A stretch of DNA of 64,000 nucleotides from Hydractinia symbiolongicarpus (GCF_029227915.1 NC_079887.1:9612001-9676000), one strand, 5' to 3'. Positions 11,453-23,069 are shown, counted from the stretch's first letter. Notes: a model not told the origin generated them from the sequence alone. Made by a program: numbers and translations.

Positions 11453-13218
11453 TTACAAATTTACAGTTCCTTCGAAAGATTGTGCAATTTTTATGATCTC
11501 TTGTCCAACTTCGTAACCAGTACCTTCTACTTTCTCAAATTCAGAACTTAAATTTCGAAAGGTCATTGCTATACGTTTCTTGTTGATATGACTTCTGTTA
11601 ATGCTGTGTAGCCATTTATATCTAGCCTCGTCTTCAAGTATAATGAGTGATTTTTGTGACATAGGTATATACAAAGAAAGATTTGAGCAAGACAACGTGA
11701 GAAAGGTCCGTGATAAAAGATTCACTGTTACGAGTTGTTCACCCCATAACCATATATCGTCAATGTGAGGATCTATTGACGAGCCTCGTTCTGGTGTATA
11801 CTCCAAATTGCATAGTTCTACAGCAATGAAGCTACGTAAGGGGTTTACTTCGTTTATTCTGTTAACAAGAAACTTGACGTATGCTGGTAAGCCACTGAAA
11901 TTTCCCAGTTTTAATTTTTTTCGTTTAAAATTTGGTTTTGGTCCAAAGTCCTAAAAAAAAGGAGAAAATCAATAATCTAAAAAAAACACACACCTTCAAT
12001 GAGGACATGGTTACGATGTGGGTACAGCAGTTTTAAAGTTAACGTTAAAGCTACGTGAACGATATTAGTACGCTTAACTGGTAAACTTCACAAGACATCA
12101 ATCCTAATCGTAAACTGATTGCTAAACTGCTTAAAATTTAACATGCAAAAAAGACTTAGGAATTGTACCTGATTGCAACAGGAATGATATTGAGCTTAAA
12201 TATGTTTGTAAACGTTACACGTGTTCACTGAATAAAGTATTATATAAGAAACACGAGGCTAGGAAAAGAGTCCTTTCAACTGCTTGTAAAGAAAATCCAT
12301 AAATTGACAGGAATTTGTCTCATAAGCATTTAAGGATATGAAACAGACTCAATAAATCATTAAAGTTGAGAAACATCAATAGTGAAATCAAAAATCTACA
12401 TGACTTAATTTTATTTAGAGACGTTATTCTTCCAATTTAAGGGGGCTTGCACCTCAATAACCTTTGTAGTAGTTACATGGGCAGTCACAGCTATTTACAA
12501 TTTTGAATGATTAGAGGGATCAATTTTTTCCGTATTTAAGGAGATTTTGGCAAATTTTTAGAAAGAAACAAAGAGCCACTAATAATTAAACTTTTCCTAA
12601 CATAAATTTCTTATTTTTTCCAAAAGGTAATAATAATTTTAAAAGAAAAAAAAAATGCATGTCAAGTTAAACAATTTATATTTGTGATTCGAATGCTAGG
12701 TTGGGACATTTTTGAAGGACTTCTATTATTTTTATGGGGATTTTAGAAGGACCACCCTGATACAAATTCCTCTATTACAACCATTTTTTGCTAAATTTAA
12801 AAAATCATTTAAAAAAGTCAGTACACCACGGATTCAGATTTCACAATTCTCTAAATTTTTGTCAACAAGAAGAAAATCTAACCTGTTTTCTTCGCCCTGA
12901 TTGTGATAACTTCCATTCTTGTTTATTAATTTCACTAACTAAAAATTCCTCCTCTTTATCGGAAATAAACTCTTCAAAAACATGAATCCCTTTCACAATA
13001 TCTTTGCAGGCCATTCCACCTTCGTGATAAACACACCAACTGCTAACATAACTGCTATCCACTGGTAAACAACTAAGATCTCCTTGAAATATCTTTTTGC
13101 AACTAGGACAATACCAGTATTGATTCTTGTTTTCAATGATAATTTTATCAGGTTTTTGTTTCTTACACAACAAGCAGCTTCTTACACCTGTACACCCACA
13201 TACTTTTTCATCATTCAT
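11453..13218 (-). CDS. alkbh4: ALKBH4-type 2-oxoglutarate/Fe(II) dioxygenase, complete, two exons
   Basis: AlkB homologue 4 removes methyl groups from actin lysine and DNA adenine in vertebrates. On the minus strand exon 1 is 13218-12883 and exon 2 is 11950-11453, joined in phase 0 at GRRKQ|DFGPK, giving 277 residues (human is about 300). The N-terminal cysteines CGCTGVRSCLLCKK and a second CPSC group form the Cys-rich module typical of ALKBH4. The signature WKLSQSGRRKQ closes exon 1. The catalytic facial triad is visible as H174 and D176 in SSIDPHIDD and H227 in YKWLHSI. R238 and R244 in KKRIAMTFR fit the 2-oxoglutarate-binding arginines. PERGSSIDPHIDDIWLWGE is near identical in known ALKBH4 proteins. 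The intron (11951-12882) carries what looks like degraded repeat DNA. All key residues are present, so the gene looks functional. Confidence 0.93.
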
Positions 13219-13654
13219 CTTTTTATACTTTCACCTAAGACAGAAAATATTATTACAACAAGCAAACTGAGATGTTTCTTTGTAATTTTAGGTATATACA
13301 AGTTTGTGTCTTACTGTCTCATGATAAACATATACAAAATGTGTAATGAATGCAGTATAAAAAAGTAAAACGTATAAAAATCAATGCAATGAACAACCAA
13401 CACAAAGATAGTACAACCGGTATACTGATATTATCGATAATATAGGTTGTTAATGTTTTCCCTAAAACCATCACATATGTTTTCTTTATTGATATTATAT
13501 ACAGTTAGTGAATTTCTTTTGAGTATAGATTTGTCTTTCTGAGTAAAAAGACTTTATTTTCATCTTTAGATATATAAGTTGAATATATAAGTTGCTGCTG
13601 ATGTCGTTATGAAATTATCCAAGTTGGACATGACTTCAACGATTAGATGCCCAT

Positions 13655-13855
13655 TTACTGCTGATGGTTAGTGACAAGACATTTTTTCCCCACAAAATTG
13701 GTAATTACAAGGTGCTCACAAGATCTAACCTTCAGGTCCCGTATTGTTTTGCCAATATACATAACACCAATTGCATCTGCTACATAAAAACGAACGTTGA
13801 AACAAAACATGGCAGACAACCTTAACAAAAATTGGAAGACAACCTGTAAGAACAA
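13655..13855 (-). pseudogene. GIY-YIG endonuclease fragment of a retroelement
   Basis: The minus-strand frame contains GVMYIGKTIRDLKVRSCEHL, which fits the start of a GIY-YIG nuclease core (G-V-x-Y-I-G-K-T followed by a helix ending in E-H-L). Such domains end the polyproteins of Penelope-like and related retroelements. Only about 45 residues are recognisable. Nothing else of the element is seen beside it. Confidence 0.45.
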
Positions 13856-15022
13856 AGCATATAAAAATTAGCAGAATATTCAATTTTGTTCTTAAAGGGG
13901 TGGGGGGAGTTATATATATGAAAGATTTTCGAAGCTAGTAAGTTGATCATCATGCACAATGGAGGTGCAGCCAAACTAAAACACCTACTGGTCAAAGTTG
14001 TAGAATGGGCTGGGCTCTCGGTGTAGCACCTGGACTCACACAACTTTGCTTCAAGGGTCCATGGGGAGCATCATAAGTGAATGTGACATGGAAAACAAGT
14101 AGAAAACAGAGAAGTCAACAAGTAAATGTATTATCCTCGATATGGAAAAAACTTTACATGCCCTGTGATTAAAGTTAAAACTTTATGCAAACACGCAGAG
14201 GTTTCAGGCAAGCACAAAGGAAAATAGAAGCACTTAAATTCCTGCATTGTACCAATATAATAGAGTAGCCCTTAACAACTTAAAAGAAAACCATGCACCA
14301 AAAAATTGCACCTATGCTCGAACTCAATGACTCAGTGGACTGAAATAAAAATTACCACATGGTTTCTGCCAGCGTTGATCAAAATATCTGCTGAAAAGTG
14401 TTTATCTTAAATTAGAACTTGTTTTGGAAGAGTGTGCACTCTGGTGGTGTGTACTCTGGTAGTGTGTACTCTGGTAATAAGTCCAAGCACTAACCTATTT
14501 CCCAGGGGTTCTTGACCTTTTGACATCAAGGCTGCCCGGCTAGCTAGCTAGCTAGCAGCTTTGACATCAGGCAACGAATCCGGGGACAGGGATAGCGTAA
14601 GCAGCTCGTTGTTTTTTACCTGTTGGAAGGCTGAAAAAAAAAGCGCTTTCTAGCACTACCTATATTTTTCTTTTTGCATAAACCTATAAGTTTGTAATAG
14701 ACATGTAGTAGACATTTTATAACTATGTACAAAATTACCTTGTTGCTAAGAATTAGGAGAATTAAGGGAATTAAACACGGCTTATAGAATAAACTCTAAT
14801 TTTAAAATAGAAAAGAAACGAATACGTGGGAAGGTTATATATGCTGGCTATCCTGTTGCTTTTACCAACTCAGTTATCATATCTCTCAAAAATTCGAACA
14901 AGTATAAGTGGTTAATAGCATGTCTTACAAATTCTTAAAAAAAAAAGATTATTCTACTGTAAATAGGGTTTAAGTATTAATAACTTGGAAGACGTGAAAA
15001 ATAAAGTCACATTTTCCTTTAA
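13856..15022. other. intergenic, no supported gene
   Basis: AT-rich DNA. A (GCTA)n run of about 20 bases lies near 14539-14560, and a 15-bp phrase (tgtgtactctggt) is tandemly repeated at 14430-14475. I see no coding signal. Confidence 0.5.
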
Positions 15023-15322
15023 AGGATAGAGAATCAGGGAATCTGTTCTCGTGGAAAGAAGTATATTAATGAAACCAAACTTAATATTTGTGTTAGATGG
15101 GCTGATCATAACAAACTTCAGGAAAAATCTGAGCCAGCGAGGCACATGGTGCTTAAAGCTGGACATGCTTTTTTCTGGAGGGTGTTAAGCACGACTTCAT
15201 CCCACAATAGAAAAACCATAATCAACCATTTAGAAATAACATGTAACATGAGGTCCAATTGCTTTGCGTTCCAGAATAATAGCACAAAATTTGTAGAAAA
15301 CAATGTATTTTTATTGAAATGA
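15023..15322 (+). pseudogene. C-terminal part of a retroelement GIY-YIG endonuclease domain
   Basis: A stop-free + strand frame of 99 codons, ending at TGA 15320-15322, has no usable ATG. It reads WADHNKLQEKSEPARHMVLK, AGHAFFWRVLSTTSSHNRK and a terminal tail. S-E-P-A-R-H followed by F-x-W-R-V-L-S is the pattern I associate with the distal half of retroelement GIY-YIG domains. The matching proximal half at 13655-13855 lies on the opposite strand, so the two are separate relics or an inverted rearrangement. Confidence 0.4.
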
Positions 15323-15430
15323 GTAGATACAACATGTTCAGTATGTATTGAAGTATTTGTAGAAATTTTTGGGGAATGTAGGTGCCTCTATGTGCTTTGC
15401 CAAATGCACAAACATATTTGTAATGCATAT

Positions 15431-15863
15431 CCTGAGGGTAAGAATATGCATTATATTTGTCTTCATGCTCTGAGCCTCAGATGCATGAGACAGATCAGAT
15501 GCACTGAGCGTCAGATGCATCAACATGTCCTGAACAACAGACACATGCTGATTATGGTGTTTTCATTCATACCCTGAGCATCAAGTGTATAAAAGAATGG
15601 AAATGCCCTGAGCGTCAGGTGCATGTTTCCTATTCAAGTGATGATTACAATACAGATGCCCTGAGCGTCAGGTGCATTGGCATGTCCTGAGCTTCAGGAC
15701 CATGCTAATTATTTTTGTTTTTATTCATACCCTGAGCATCAGGAGAATCAACATGCCCTGAGCATCATGTTTCCTATTCAAGTGATGATTCCAGTAGAGA
15801 TGCCCCGAGCGTCAGGCGCATGCTAATTACTGGTGTTTTTTTCATACCTGAGCGTCAGGGCAT
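15431..15863. repeat. array of a near-palindromic word CCTGAGCGTCAGG, about 12 copies
   Basis: The core CCTGA-GCG-TCAGG (arms CCTGA/TCAGG with a three-base centre) recurs about twelve times with drift. Clear copies start near 15467, 15501, 15573, 15605, 15659, 15686, 15732, 15754, 15803 and 15846. It is mostly bordered by ATGC on the left and TGCAT on the right. A longer period also exists: TTTCCTATTCAAGTGATGAT precedes the core at 15627 and again at 15768, and CATGCTAATTA follows it twice. Confidence 0.75.
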
Positions 15864-16439
15864 CTCTCTCTCTTGTATCAATAAACTGGTACTGTGTGTT
15901 TAAATAAGCACTGCGTTTTAGGAACACATTAAACATGGCACTGATATATTCCCGGGTCAGAAATTCACCACTTGACGGAATAAACCAGGGACCAGGGACC
16001 AAACTGCAAAATGACAAGTAATGAGCAAATGCATCCCTGGGACAAAGACGTCCACAAATCCTGGCTAAATGGATCTAAATTACTCTGATTTTTGCAATAG
16101 GCCAAAAATGCCATTAATACAAGGTAATACCACATAGTCTTATCGTAGTTAGGAAATTGGCTATCCTTCTAAAATGACAAAATCCCTGATAAATGAGCTG
16201 GAGTAATTGGTAGTCAAGTACATGTATCTTAGGCAAACTTCTTTTACTATGCATGTCTACCTATATTTGGCTTTGTGTTATGACCATTAATAGCACTCTC
16301 ATATTGGACTCCAGCCAGAAAAACTATGGTTTATATTTGACCACTGACGCAAGGTGGGTTGCAAAGAGTTGAACGTTAATTTCAGAAGTGGAGTAGGTTT
16401 ATAGTAACATGTATATATAAAAAAAAAAATGTGAGATTT

Positions 16440-16912
16440 TATTAAATTTGTAGTTATTATTTTTATAATGCAATGAACGCCACAAGTCATAGCACAAGAA
16501 ATGCTTAATCTAACAATTTTGGTAAAAGAAGCATCAAAGGTGCCAACATGTTTAATATGCATTCCCTTTCTTTTAAAGAACCCCTTTGACAGTATAGATG
16601 ATAGAATTCCCAAATGGAAAGCCTGACCATGTTTATACCCCCACTTACTCTGCATCTGGAACCATGTCTAAAAATTTATTTCCTGATTTCCAAACACTCG
16701 GTTGATCTAATTTATATGATTATAACAAAATTGTTAAGACATAGCAAAAGACCTCATCACACCGATTTTGGTAAAAGCATGTAAAGTTAATATTCATTTC
16801 CTTAATTTTAAAACTTTCTTGCTACCATGAATGTTTCTAATACAAATAGAATTACAAGGGAAGCTTGCCTATTTTTATACCACCAATCACTCAGCATCCA
16901 GGGCCTTACAGT
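16440..16912. repeat. diverged tandem duplication, unit about 260 bp
   Basis: The ordered words ATTTTGGTAAAAG, TTTAATATGCATT or TTAATATTCATT, and TTTATACC...CACT.AGCATC occur once in 16440-16663 and again in 16710-16912. It is non-coding and unclassified. Confidence 0.45.
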
Positions 16913-16982
16913 TTAGCTCCATCTTGAGCTTTTCTCAAAACCTTTTTAACTGGACGTATGTAAATTTGGTTTTAGTTGTTTA

Positions 16983-18319
16983 AGGATTGTCTCCAAGATC
17001 GTTTTGATATGAATTGAAACGATTTTCATCGTATGGAAATCGTTTCAATATTTTTTTCACATCGTTTCATAATCGTATCATGAAACGAATTAAATGTTTC
17101 ATATTTTATTTGCGAAACGATTTTGTGTAAACTACGTAAAAATGAAACGATTTTGAACCTATTTTTAAACGATTAGAAAAAATTCTGAAACGATTTGATA
17201 CGATTGTCAAAATATTATTTGTGATAAGATGTAAAAGTCTTTGAAGTTATTGTAACAAATTTTGAAACGATGTTGAACTAATTAAAAACCAATTAAACTT
17301 ATATATAAATGTAGAATTATTGTTTCTCTTTGTTTTATTTAACACAACATCGACATCATCAACAACATCTTTTATCGTAAATATTGTAAAACAGTTTTTC
17401 AAAACTAAAAATAAACAGTTTTTCTTTAAACTAACAATTTCCTTTATAATGGAAAATATTGCAATGAAAAAAATTTTAGAACAAAGAACGGCGATAGAAA
17501 TGCTTTTTAAGAACGCATTTTAAAAGTTTAAGAACGAAGAACGGCGATAGAAAAGCTTCTTTAGATCGCATTTGAAAAATTTAAGAACAAAATGCGGCGA
17601 TAGAAATGCTTTTTTAGATCGCATTGTGAAAATTTGAGAACGAAGAACGGCGATAGAAAAGCTTCTTTAGTTCGCATTTTAAAAATTTAAGAACAAAATG
17701 CGGCGATAGAAATGCTTTTTTAGATCGCATTTTTAAAATTTAAGAACGAAGAACGACGATAGAAAATCTTTTTGAGATCGTATTTTAAAAATTTAAGAAC
17801 GAAGAACGGCGATAGAAAAGCTTCGTTAGATCGCATTTTAAAAATTTAAGAACGAAAGGCAGCGATAAAAAAGCTTCGTTAGAGATTGCATTTTAAAAGT
17901 TTAAGAACGAAAAGCAGCGATAGAAAACCCTATGTGACAGCGCGTAGGTTTTATTGAGAGACCTTTATTAGATTAATAATTTTTTTTCTTCTTTTATGTT
18001 AAAAGAATGTAAAGGAAACACCTTAAAACAATTTTGAATCAATCTGAAATAAATAAACTGAAACGATCATAATGATAGGATTTTGAAACGAATTATAGTA
18101 TGTGAACTGATTTCAAGTAAATATAAAAAAACAATCTTGAAATGATTATGAAATGAAACGATTTACAAAATAGTGAAACGATTTCCATACGATCTGAAAC
18201 GATTTCAAAAAATTAAATATTACTACTTTAAAATCGTTTCAAATTTGTATCGCTATGCTAATTAAAAAATGAAACGATTTGAAACGATTTTTTTTGAAAC
18301 GATCTCGGACACGATCCCT
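16983..18319. mobile_element. non-autonomous TIR element rich in the word GAAACGATTT
   Basis: The ends AGGATTGTCTCCAAGATCGT (from 16983) and, in reverse complement, AGGGATCGTGTCCGAGATCG (ending 18319) are imperfect terminal inverted repeats, with TA on both sides as a possible target-site duplication. That would fit a Tc1/mariner-like or other TA-inserting superfamily. Both subterminal arms contain many copies of GAAACGATTT or its complement, and the middle carries the minisatellite at 17475-17930. No transposase frame is present. Confidence 0.6.
17475..17930. repeat. minisatellite, about 53-bp unit, nine copies, two alternating types
   Basis: Each unit runs AAGAACGAAGAACGGCGATA, GAAAAGCTTCTTTAGATCGC, then ATTTTAAAAATTT. 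Type A has GAAGAACGG and AAAAGCTTC; type B has AAAATGCGG and AAATGCTTT. Early units alternate A-B-A-B, which suggests growth by duplication of a 106-bp dimer; the last units are drifting A types. Confidence 0.8.
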
Positions 18320-19614
18320 TATATAGTCTGAAAATGTACTTAGTGCACGAAAAGGTTAACAAATAAATACTTTTTAACTTGAACTCATTTCATTTTTTCT
18401 TAATTAATAAACTATGGCTGTTTTTTATATATACCAAAAACTTTTTAACTTTCAAACATGTTTTTTTTCTTAATGAATAAACTTGTTGCAATAATCTTCT
18501 TTTCTTCTTTTTCCCCCATTGTTTGTTTTATCGCAACATGTTCAAGGGACTTTTCTGGCATCTGAGAGATGACTAAAAATGGGTTTAATTAAAAAAAGAC
18601 AAAGCGAGAGGTGACCTTTAAATAAAAGTGCAAAGGATAAACAGAACAACTTTAAAACTTTTTCTTCTAAACTACTCTTTAAACATCTTGATTGGATAGC
18701 TTTATAGCTTTAAAGCTTCTTGGCTTTGTGGCTTTACGTCAATGTAATTTTTTCATTTAAAGAACAGAAAATGAGTAAACAAAGGCAAGAGTTTATTCTC
18801 GGTAGTGGGATAGACCTTTTTGAATGTTTACATTTTCCGTGATAAGCCCTTTCGGCTTTAACAAGTGCGTGGCAGATAGATAGATAGATGTGCATATTTT
18901 ACATGGCTAGCCTCACAAATATCGAGGGATATACCCTGTCTATTATTTCCAGGAGGGGCCATGGCGTAGATGGAGAGTCCTAGAGTATTTAATGCTCATT
19001 TTGAGCTACGCAGACCCAGTTAGAGCCCGCGCTCTACTAGACAACTCCCGGCAACATCCAACGGCCCACACAGTGTGCCATCTTCCCAATTTCCCTCACA
19101 TGGCTTGGGTTAACCCGGGGCTATGGTAACATTCACTCGCCCATGTTGAATCGCCGTCAAGAGGAATCGAACCCCGGTCTCCCGCACAGAGTACGAGAGC
19201 TATAACCACTAATCTACGGCGCCACAAAAAGATGCAGGCTCTAGGTGAATTGAGGTCGTTTTTAGTTTCTTTCTTCACGCGAAGGTATCATTACACGACT
19301 TTATATGATTATATGTCAATCAGAAGTTATCTTTGATAATAGTTCAAAGCCTCAAACATATTTCCCTAGAAAGAAAAGGACTAAAAAAGACCTTTCTTCA
19401 GCAAGCTTCCGCATCTTTCGCTCTGCCACGCAGAGCCAGAAAGGCTTACCACGAAAAATGTAAACATTAAAAAAGGTCTATATATAAGCAGAATAAACGA
19501 TGATTTAATACCTAAAATCTTATTCTTTACTAGTCCTGGCAAAAACATTTGTCCTTTCTGGTAAAAACAAGAAATGAAAGAGGTTAATATATGTGATGTG
19601 TTTTGTCAACCAGT
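18222..19614. repeat. repeat E, copy C (interrupted by a SINE)
   Basis: The sequence matches, with the same order, 24770-25816 and 29445-30489. Shared words include TGTTCAAGGGACTTTTCTGG, GCAAAGGATAAACAGAACAA, TAGTGGGATAGACCTTTTTG and CTTTCTTCAGCAAGCTTCCG. This copy starts inside the right arm of the 16983-18319 element and is split by a SINE at 18876-19225. The + strand short open frame near its right end is not conserved enough to call a gene. Confidence 0.7.
18876..19225 (-). mobile_element. tRNA-derived SINE, copy 1
   Basis: Read on the minus strand, the head (19225-19150) begins GTGGCGCCGTAGATTAGTGG and has box A TAGATTAGTGG and box B GGTTCGATTCC, the internal RNA polymerase III promoter of a tRNA. 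The body continues to a (TATC)n tail at 18876-18890. The same locus in copies A and B of repeat E (near 25375 and 30050) lacks this 350-bp block, so the empty site defines its boundaries. A second copy lies at 62025-62228. Confidence 0.75.
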
Positions 19615-19878
19615 CTCCGGTCTTCGCCTGACTTTTGGTTTTTAAAATTTCTTACTAGCTAAGTATTTTAAAACGAAAGTTAAATTAGGTAATTGGTTAG
19701 CGCTATCCATACTAGATTCTTGCTAGAACAATTTCGTAACAAATCTTCAGATCTGACAGAACTTCCTCTGTGGGTACCATTTTATCGCTTTATAATTGAC
19801 CCACATTCATGCTAAAACCCATATCGAGTTGAATCATACACCTCATCCTCAGCGCCTTTATATTACGGAGTATTACAT

Positions 19879-20433
19879 ACCTTATTCCATGAAATGTAGT
19901 GTTAATTTAAAGGCTGTTAATTTCATGACTCGTTAATTAAAATGCTGTTAATTTGGTGACTTTTTTACAATATATAAAAGCCTAAAAAAATGCAACTTTT
20001 TTTACTATTTTTTCCTCATTAGACGATAGCTCAGCGGTGTTCTTTTTTTCAGCGATCTTTTTTAAATAGCTTTTGTATCATCTTCAAACTCTGATCCAAG
20101 GGGAGAATTAACTAAGCACTTCCATTTTCCAAAGTTTTAAAATTTTTAACATTGTCTTTCCAAACAACGAAAACTTTTATTTCGATTTCCAAACCGCCTT
20201 GTAATAGAGGAGACCGCTTCACTACCGTGGATTCGAGTGTTGCCGTAATTTTTGCTTCGTGTGATATCGCATATTCTCAAATTTGCGTTAATTAAATGCA
20301 TTTTTGATAACAATCTTGCTCAACCGCGTTAATTAAATGCCTTTTTTAAAATAATTACATTAAGCTTTGTTAATTTTATAACGGTAACTAATTCGCGTTA
20401 ATTTCTTGACTCATTAATTTCATGGAATAAGGT
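19879..20433. mobile_element. MITE, 555 bp, perfect 17-bp terminal inverted repeats
   Basis: ACCTTATTCCATGAAAT at 19879-19895 is matched by its exact reverse complement at 20417-20433. The interior repeats GTTAATT and GCGTTAATTAAATGC several times on both sides, a typical subterminal pattern. No transposase is present. The flanks ATTACAT and TTACTG do not give a convincing target-site duplication. Confidence 0.75.
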
Positions 20434-22071
20434 TTACTGAACAGGTCTGCCTGATTACTATACTTGGAGGGAAACTTAATTTAATATCTTGGAAGAAAGC
20501 TTAGTTAACTAGGCTACCCAAAAGTGTCAACGCACTTAAAACTGAGCACTGATAAAACACTGCGCTCTTCTTTTTAAAACACTTTTCTTTTTTTGAAACA
20601 CTCCTTGGTGCATTTTTATTTCTCGACCAGCCGAATATTGTTGTGTGGCCTATATATTTTATGTGCGCATGGTACACCAAGTTACCGTGTGTAAACAACA
20701 AGTTCCAAGATCAATCAACTGCTTTGGATAATGTATAGCGTTTGCTTTATATATATTATATACTATATATATGTTTGCTTTATATATAATAGTTGAGAAT
20801 TGTGACACTCGTGATTTGTTTACCCCATAATTCTCCGTTTTCAAGGTCTACTTTAAATTTCAAAATCGTTTAGGCTAATGACGGAAATCCTAAAGCTGCA
20901 GGGCTTCTTGTTTTTCATTAGTTGTGCTATGAATTAAGTGATCACAATGCCAGCTCTAATAGAGCCTGTCAGTGCTCTGTCAGTGCCAGGTGAGAACCAA
21001 ACTTAACCCAGAGAAGTAATTAATTGGCATGGTAAACGATAGGCTGTAGCCTTAATTATGTTCTTTGATCTGAGTTACATGGGTGTTTTTTGTTAATGGC
21101 ATTTCTAAAAGGGCTTCTCATTGGGTGTGTACCACATGTACCTGTATCCTGATGGCCAATGTGGTTTATTGTATTGTCTGTGTGACCGGTCATTGTTTAG
21201 CATTAGTTTTGTAACCTTTATAGGGAAACAGAACACACAAGAGTTTCACTGGAAGCACTCCAAACTGGTTGTGCGCAATGGTCTAACTAGATTGCAATGC
21301 TAACCTTTTATCCGCAGCCCTTTTTCCGTGGCGTCATTGAAAGCTTAAAAATTAATTTAAAACACTACTATTTACTTAAAATTCAATTACTTTAGTTGTT
21401 TAGCGAATTTTCACATTCTGTTTGAAGTTTCTGAAAGCCAAATAAAAGTTATTTAATATATATACCGACTTTTGGATAGTTTAATAAATAATCGACTTAT
21501 ATACTGTGCCTTAAATAAAAACTTATCTATCTAAAAATTTATCCGAGCTCATATTTTTAGCGATGGAGAGCAATAGCTCCTTTATAACATTTAGCATAAA
21601 TATAAGAGTTAGACAAGTTAGACTTGGTGCACTGTTTACTTTTTTTATATGTATTTATTACCGAAGAAAAAAATCAAAAATATAACAGCTCCTGGACCCA
21701 AATTTCTTCCCAGCACCAGTTGCCTGTTTTTAATTGGGGGGCTTGACCGTCATTTTCGTCTTGCTGCCCCGACATAAAAGAGACAGCAGGTCCTGAGAAC
21801 AAAGTTGCTGTACACGTAGTCGTAAAACCGTGGTCTCTCCAATCTTTAATACATCTATTTTATCATATAAAGTTTTAGTTCTATTTAGTATAATATTTTT
21901 ATATTGGGATGTTTTTAAAAAAGTAAGTCCTATACTTAGTTATTTAATAACAAATGTTCCCCTGGAGTACTGGCATGGTACTAGGTAGCTAAAAATCACA
22001 AAATACATATTATCTGGATGTGGCTATCCCTCATCATCAGACATCAGAAATGTGTTTCAGTTTTTTAATTC
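20434..22071. other. intergenic, mostly unclassified
   Basis: No gene is supported. The stretch 21385-21440 matches the reverse complement of 58010-58065 (shared word ACATTCTGTTTGAAGTTTCT), marking copies of one interspersed repeat in opposite orientation. A (TA)-rich palindrome lies at 20745-20795. Confidence 0.45.
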
Positions 22072-22323
22072 TCATTGTGGGATGCCCCAAATTCCTGTAA
22101 CTCCTAAAAATTGTTTAAAACTTCCGGTTCTTTCCCTTAAACTACTCATATCATTTTTTTGCATTTTCTTTAGTTCCAAGTCATGATTCTTTAGCTTCAA
22201 ACGCCGAAGTTTAGTTATGACGCGTTCACAAGTTTCAGCGCTAGTCAATACGATGGGCAACAACGTCAAGGAACGATTGAAAAGATTTGTTTTACTATTG
22301 TGTTTAACTTTTAACTTTTCCAA
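22072..22323 (-). pseudogene. possible hAT transposase C-terminal (dimerisation) fragment
   Basis: The minus-strand frame contains LLPIVLTSAETCERVITKLR followed by RLK. L-P-x-x-x-T-S-A-E-x-C-E-R-x-x-x-x-L-R-R-L-K resembles the hAT dimerisation motif. The rest of an element is missing. The call rests on this short motif alone. Confidence 0.35.
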
Positions 22324-22863
22324 ATTTTCAACTAGGTTTCACAAAATAAAAAGATAAAAAGCAACACCGTTTTCTTTGGTGAAATGTAAGTGAACATTTT
22401 TGAATTTTACAACTGAAGATAGACTAATTTCTAACAAAAAGTTTCAATTTCGTTCCCAAATTTTTTTTCCTTTCTGACACACTAAAAAGACCTGGGATCG
22501 AGATTGGAGAAAAGTTTGCACTAAAACTGAAAAATATGCTTAAAGCTTTCCCACGTTAAAATTTGACCCCTCTGATGACGTCAGCATTTTTGGGATGATG
22601 TCATCAAATTCGGTGACATATAGAAAAAAAACACTAACTTTGAATTTTGTCAACGATTTTGGATGCGATGAATTTAGTAAAAATAATAATAAAAACACAA
22701 AATAATATAACAATATAAGAAGTCACATAAAGCTTTTAAAAACATGTAAAGACATTTTTTAGTAAAACTTTTTTTGGAAAAGAAAGCTAAATAAAAGTTG
22801 GGAAAAGTCACAAAATTTAAAGGTGTAACTATAAACACATAAAAAGTTATTAAAGAAGTTTAA

Positions 22864-22907
22864 GGGGGGGGGGGGGGGGCTGAATCAGCCCCCCCCCCCC
22901 CCCCCCC
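22864..22907. repeat. G16-CTGAATCAG-C19 palindrome
   Basis: A run of 16 G is followed by the palindrome CTGAATCAG and 19 C, giving an almost perfect 44-base inverted repeat. Close relatives lie at 57561-57591 and, degenerate, at 58231-58263. The exact homopolymer lengths may be assembly estimates. Confidence 0.8.
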
Positions 22908-23069
22908 ACCCTCATCACAAATAGGGTTATGGTTAGATTTCTGGTTTTTGCAATACGTAATTGCGAACCAAATTCCGGGATAAACGTTTCCCGTTTCTCG
23001 TTTCCCTTAGAGACATAAATAACATGAAAAGTCATTCAGTGAAAAATTGTCTTTAAAGTGAAAGTAAAA

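Noticed and set aside
15431-15863. CRISPR-like array
   Set aside because: The repeats are short, drift, and the intervening sequences are themselves related; the genome is eukaryotic.
17475-17930. CRISPR-like array or coding repeat
   Set aside because: Units are contiguous tandem copies with no unique spacers and contain stops; it is a minisatellite within a TIR element.
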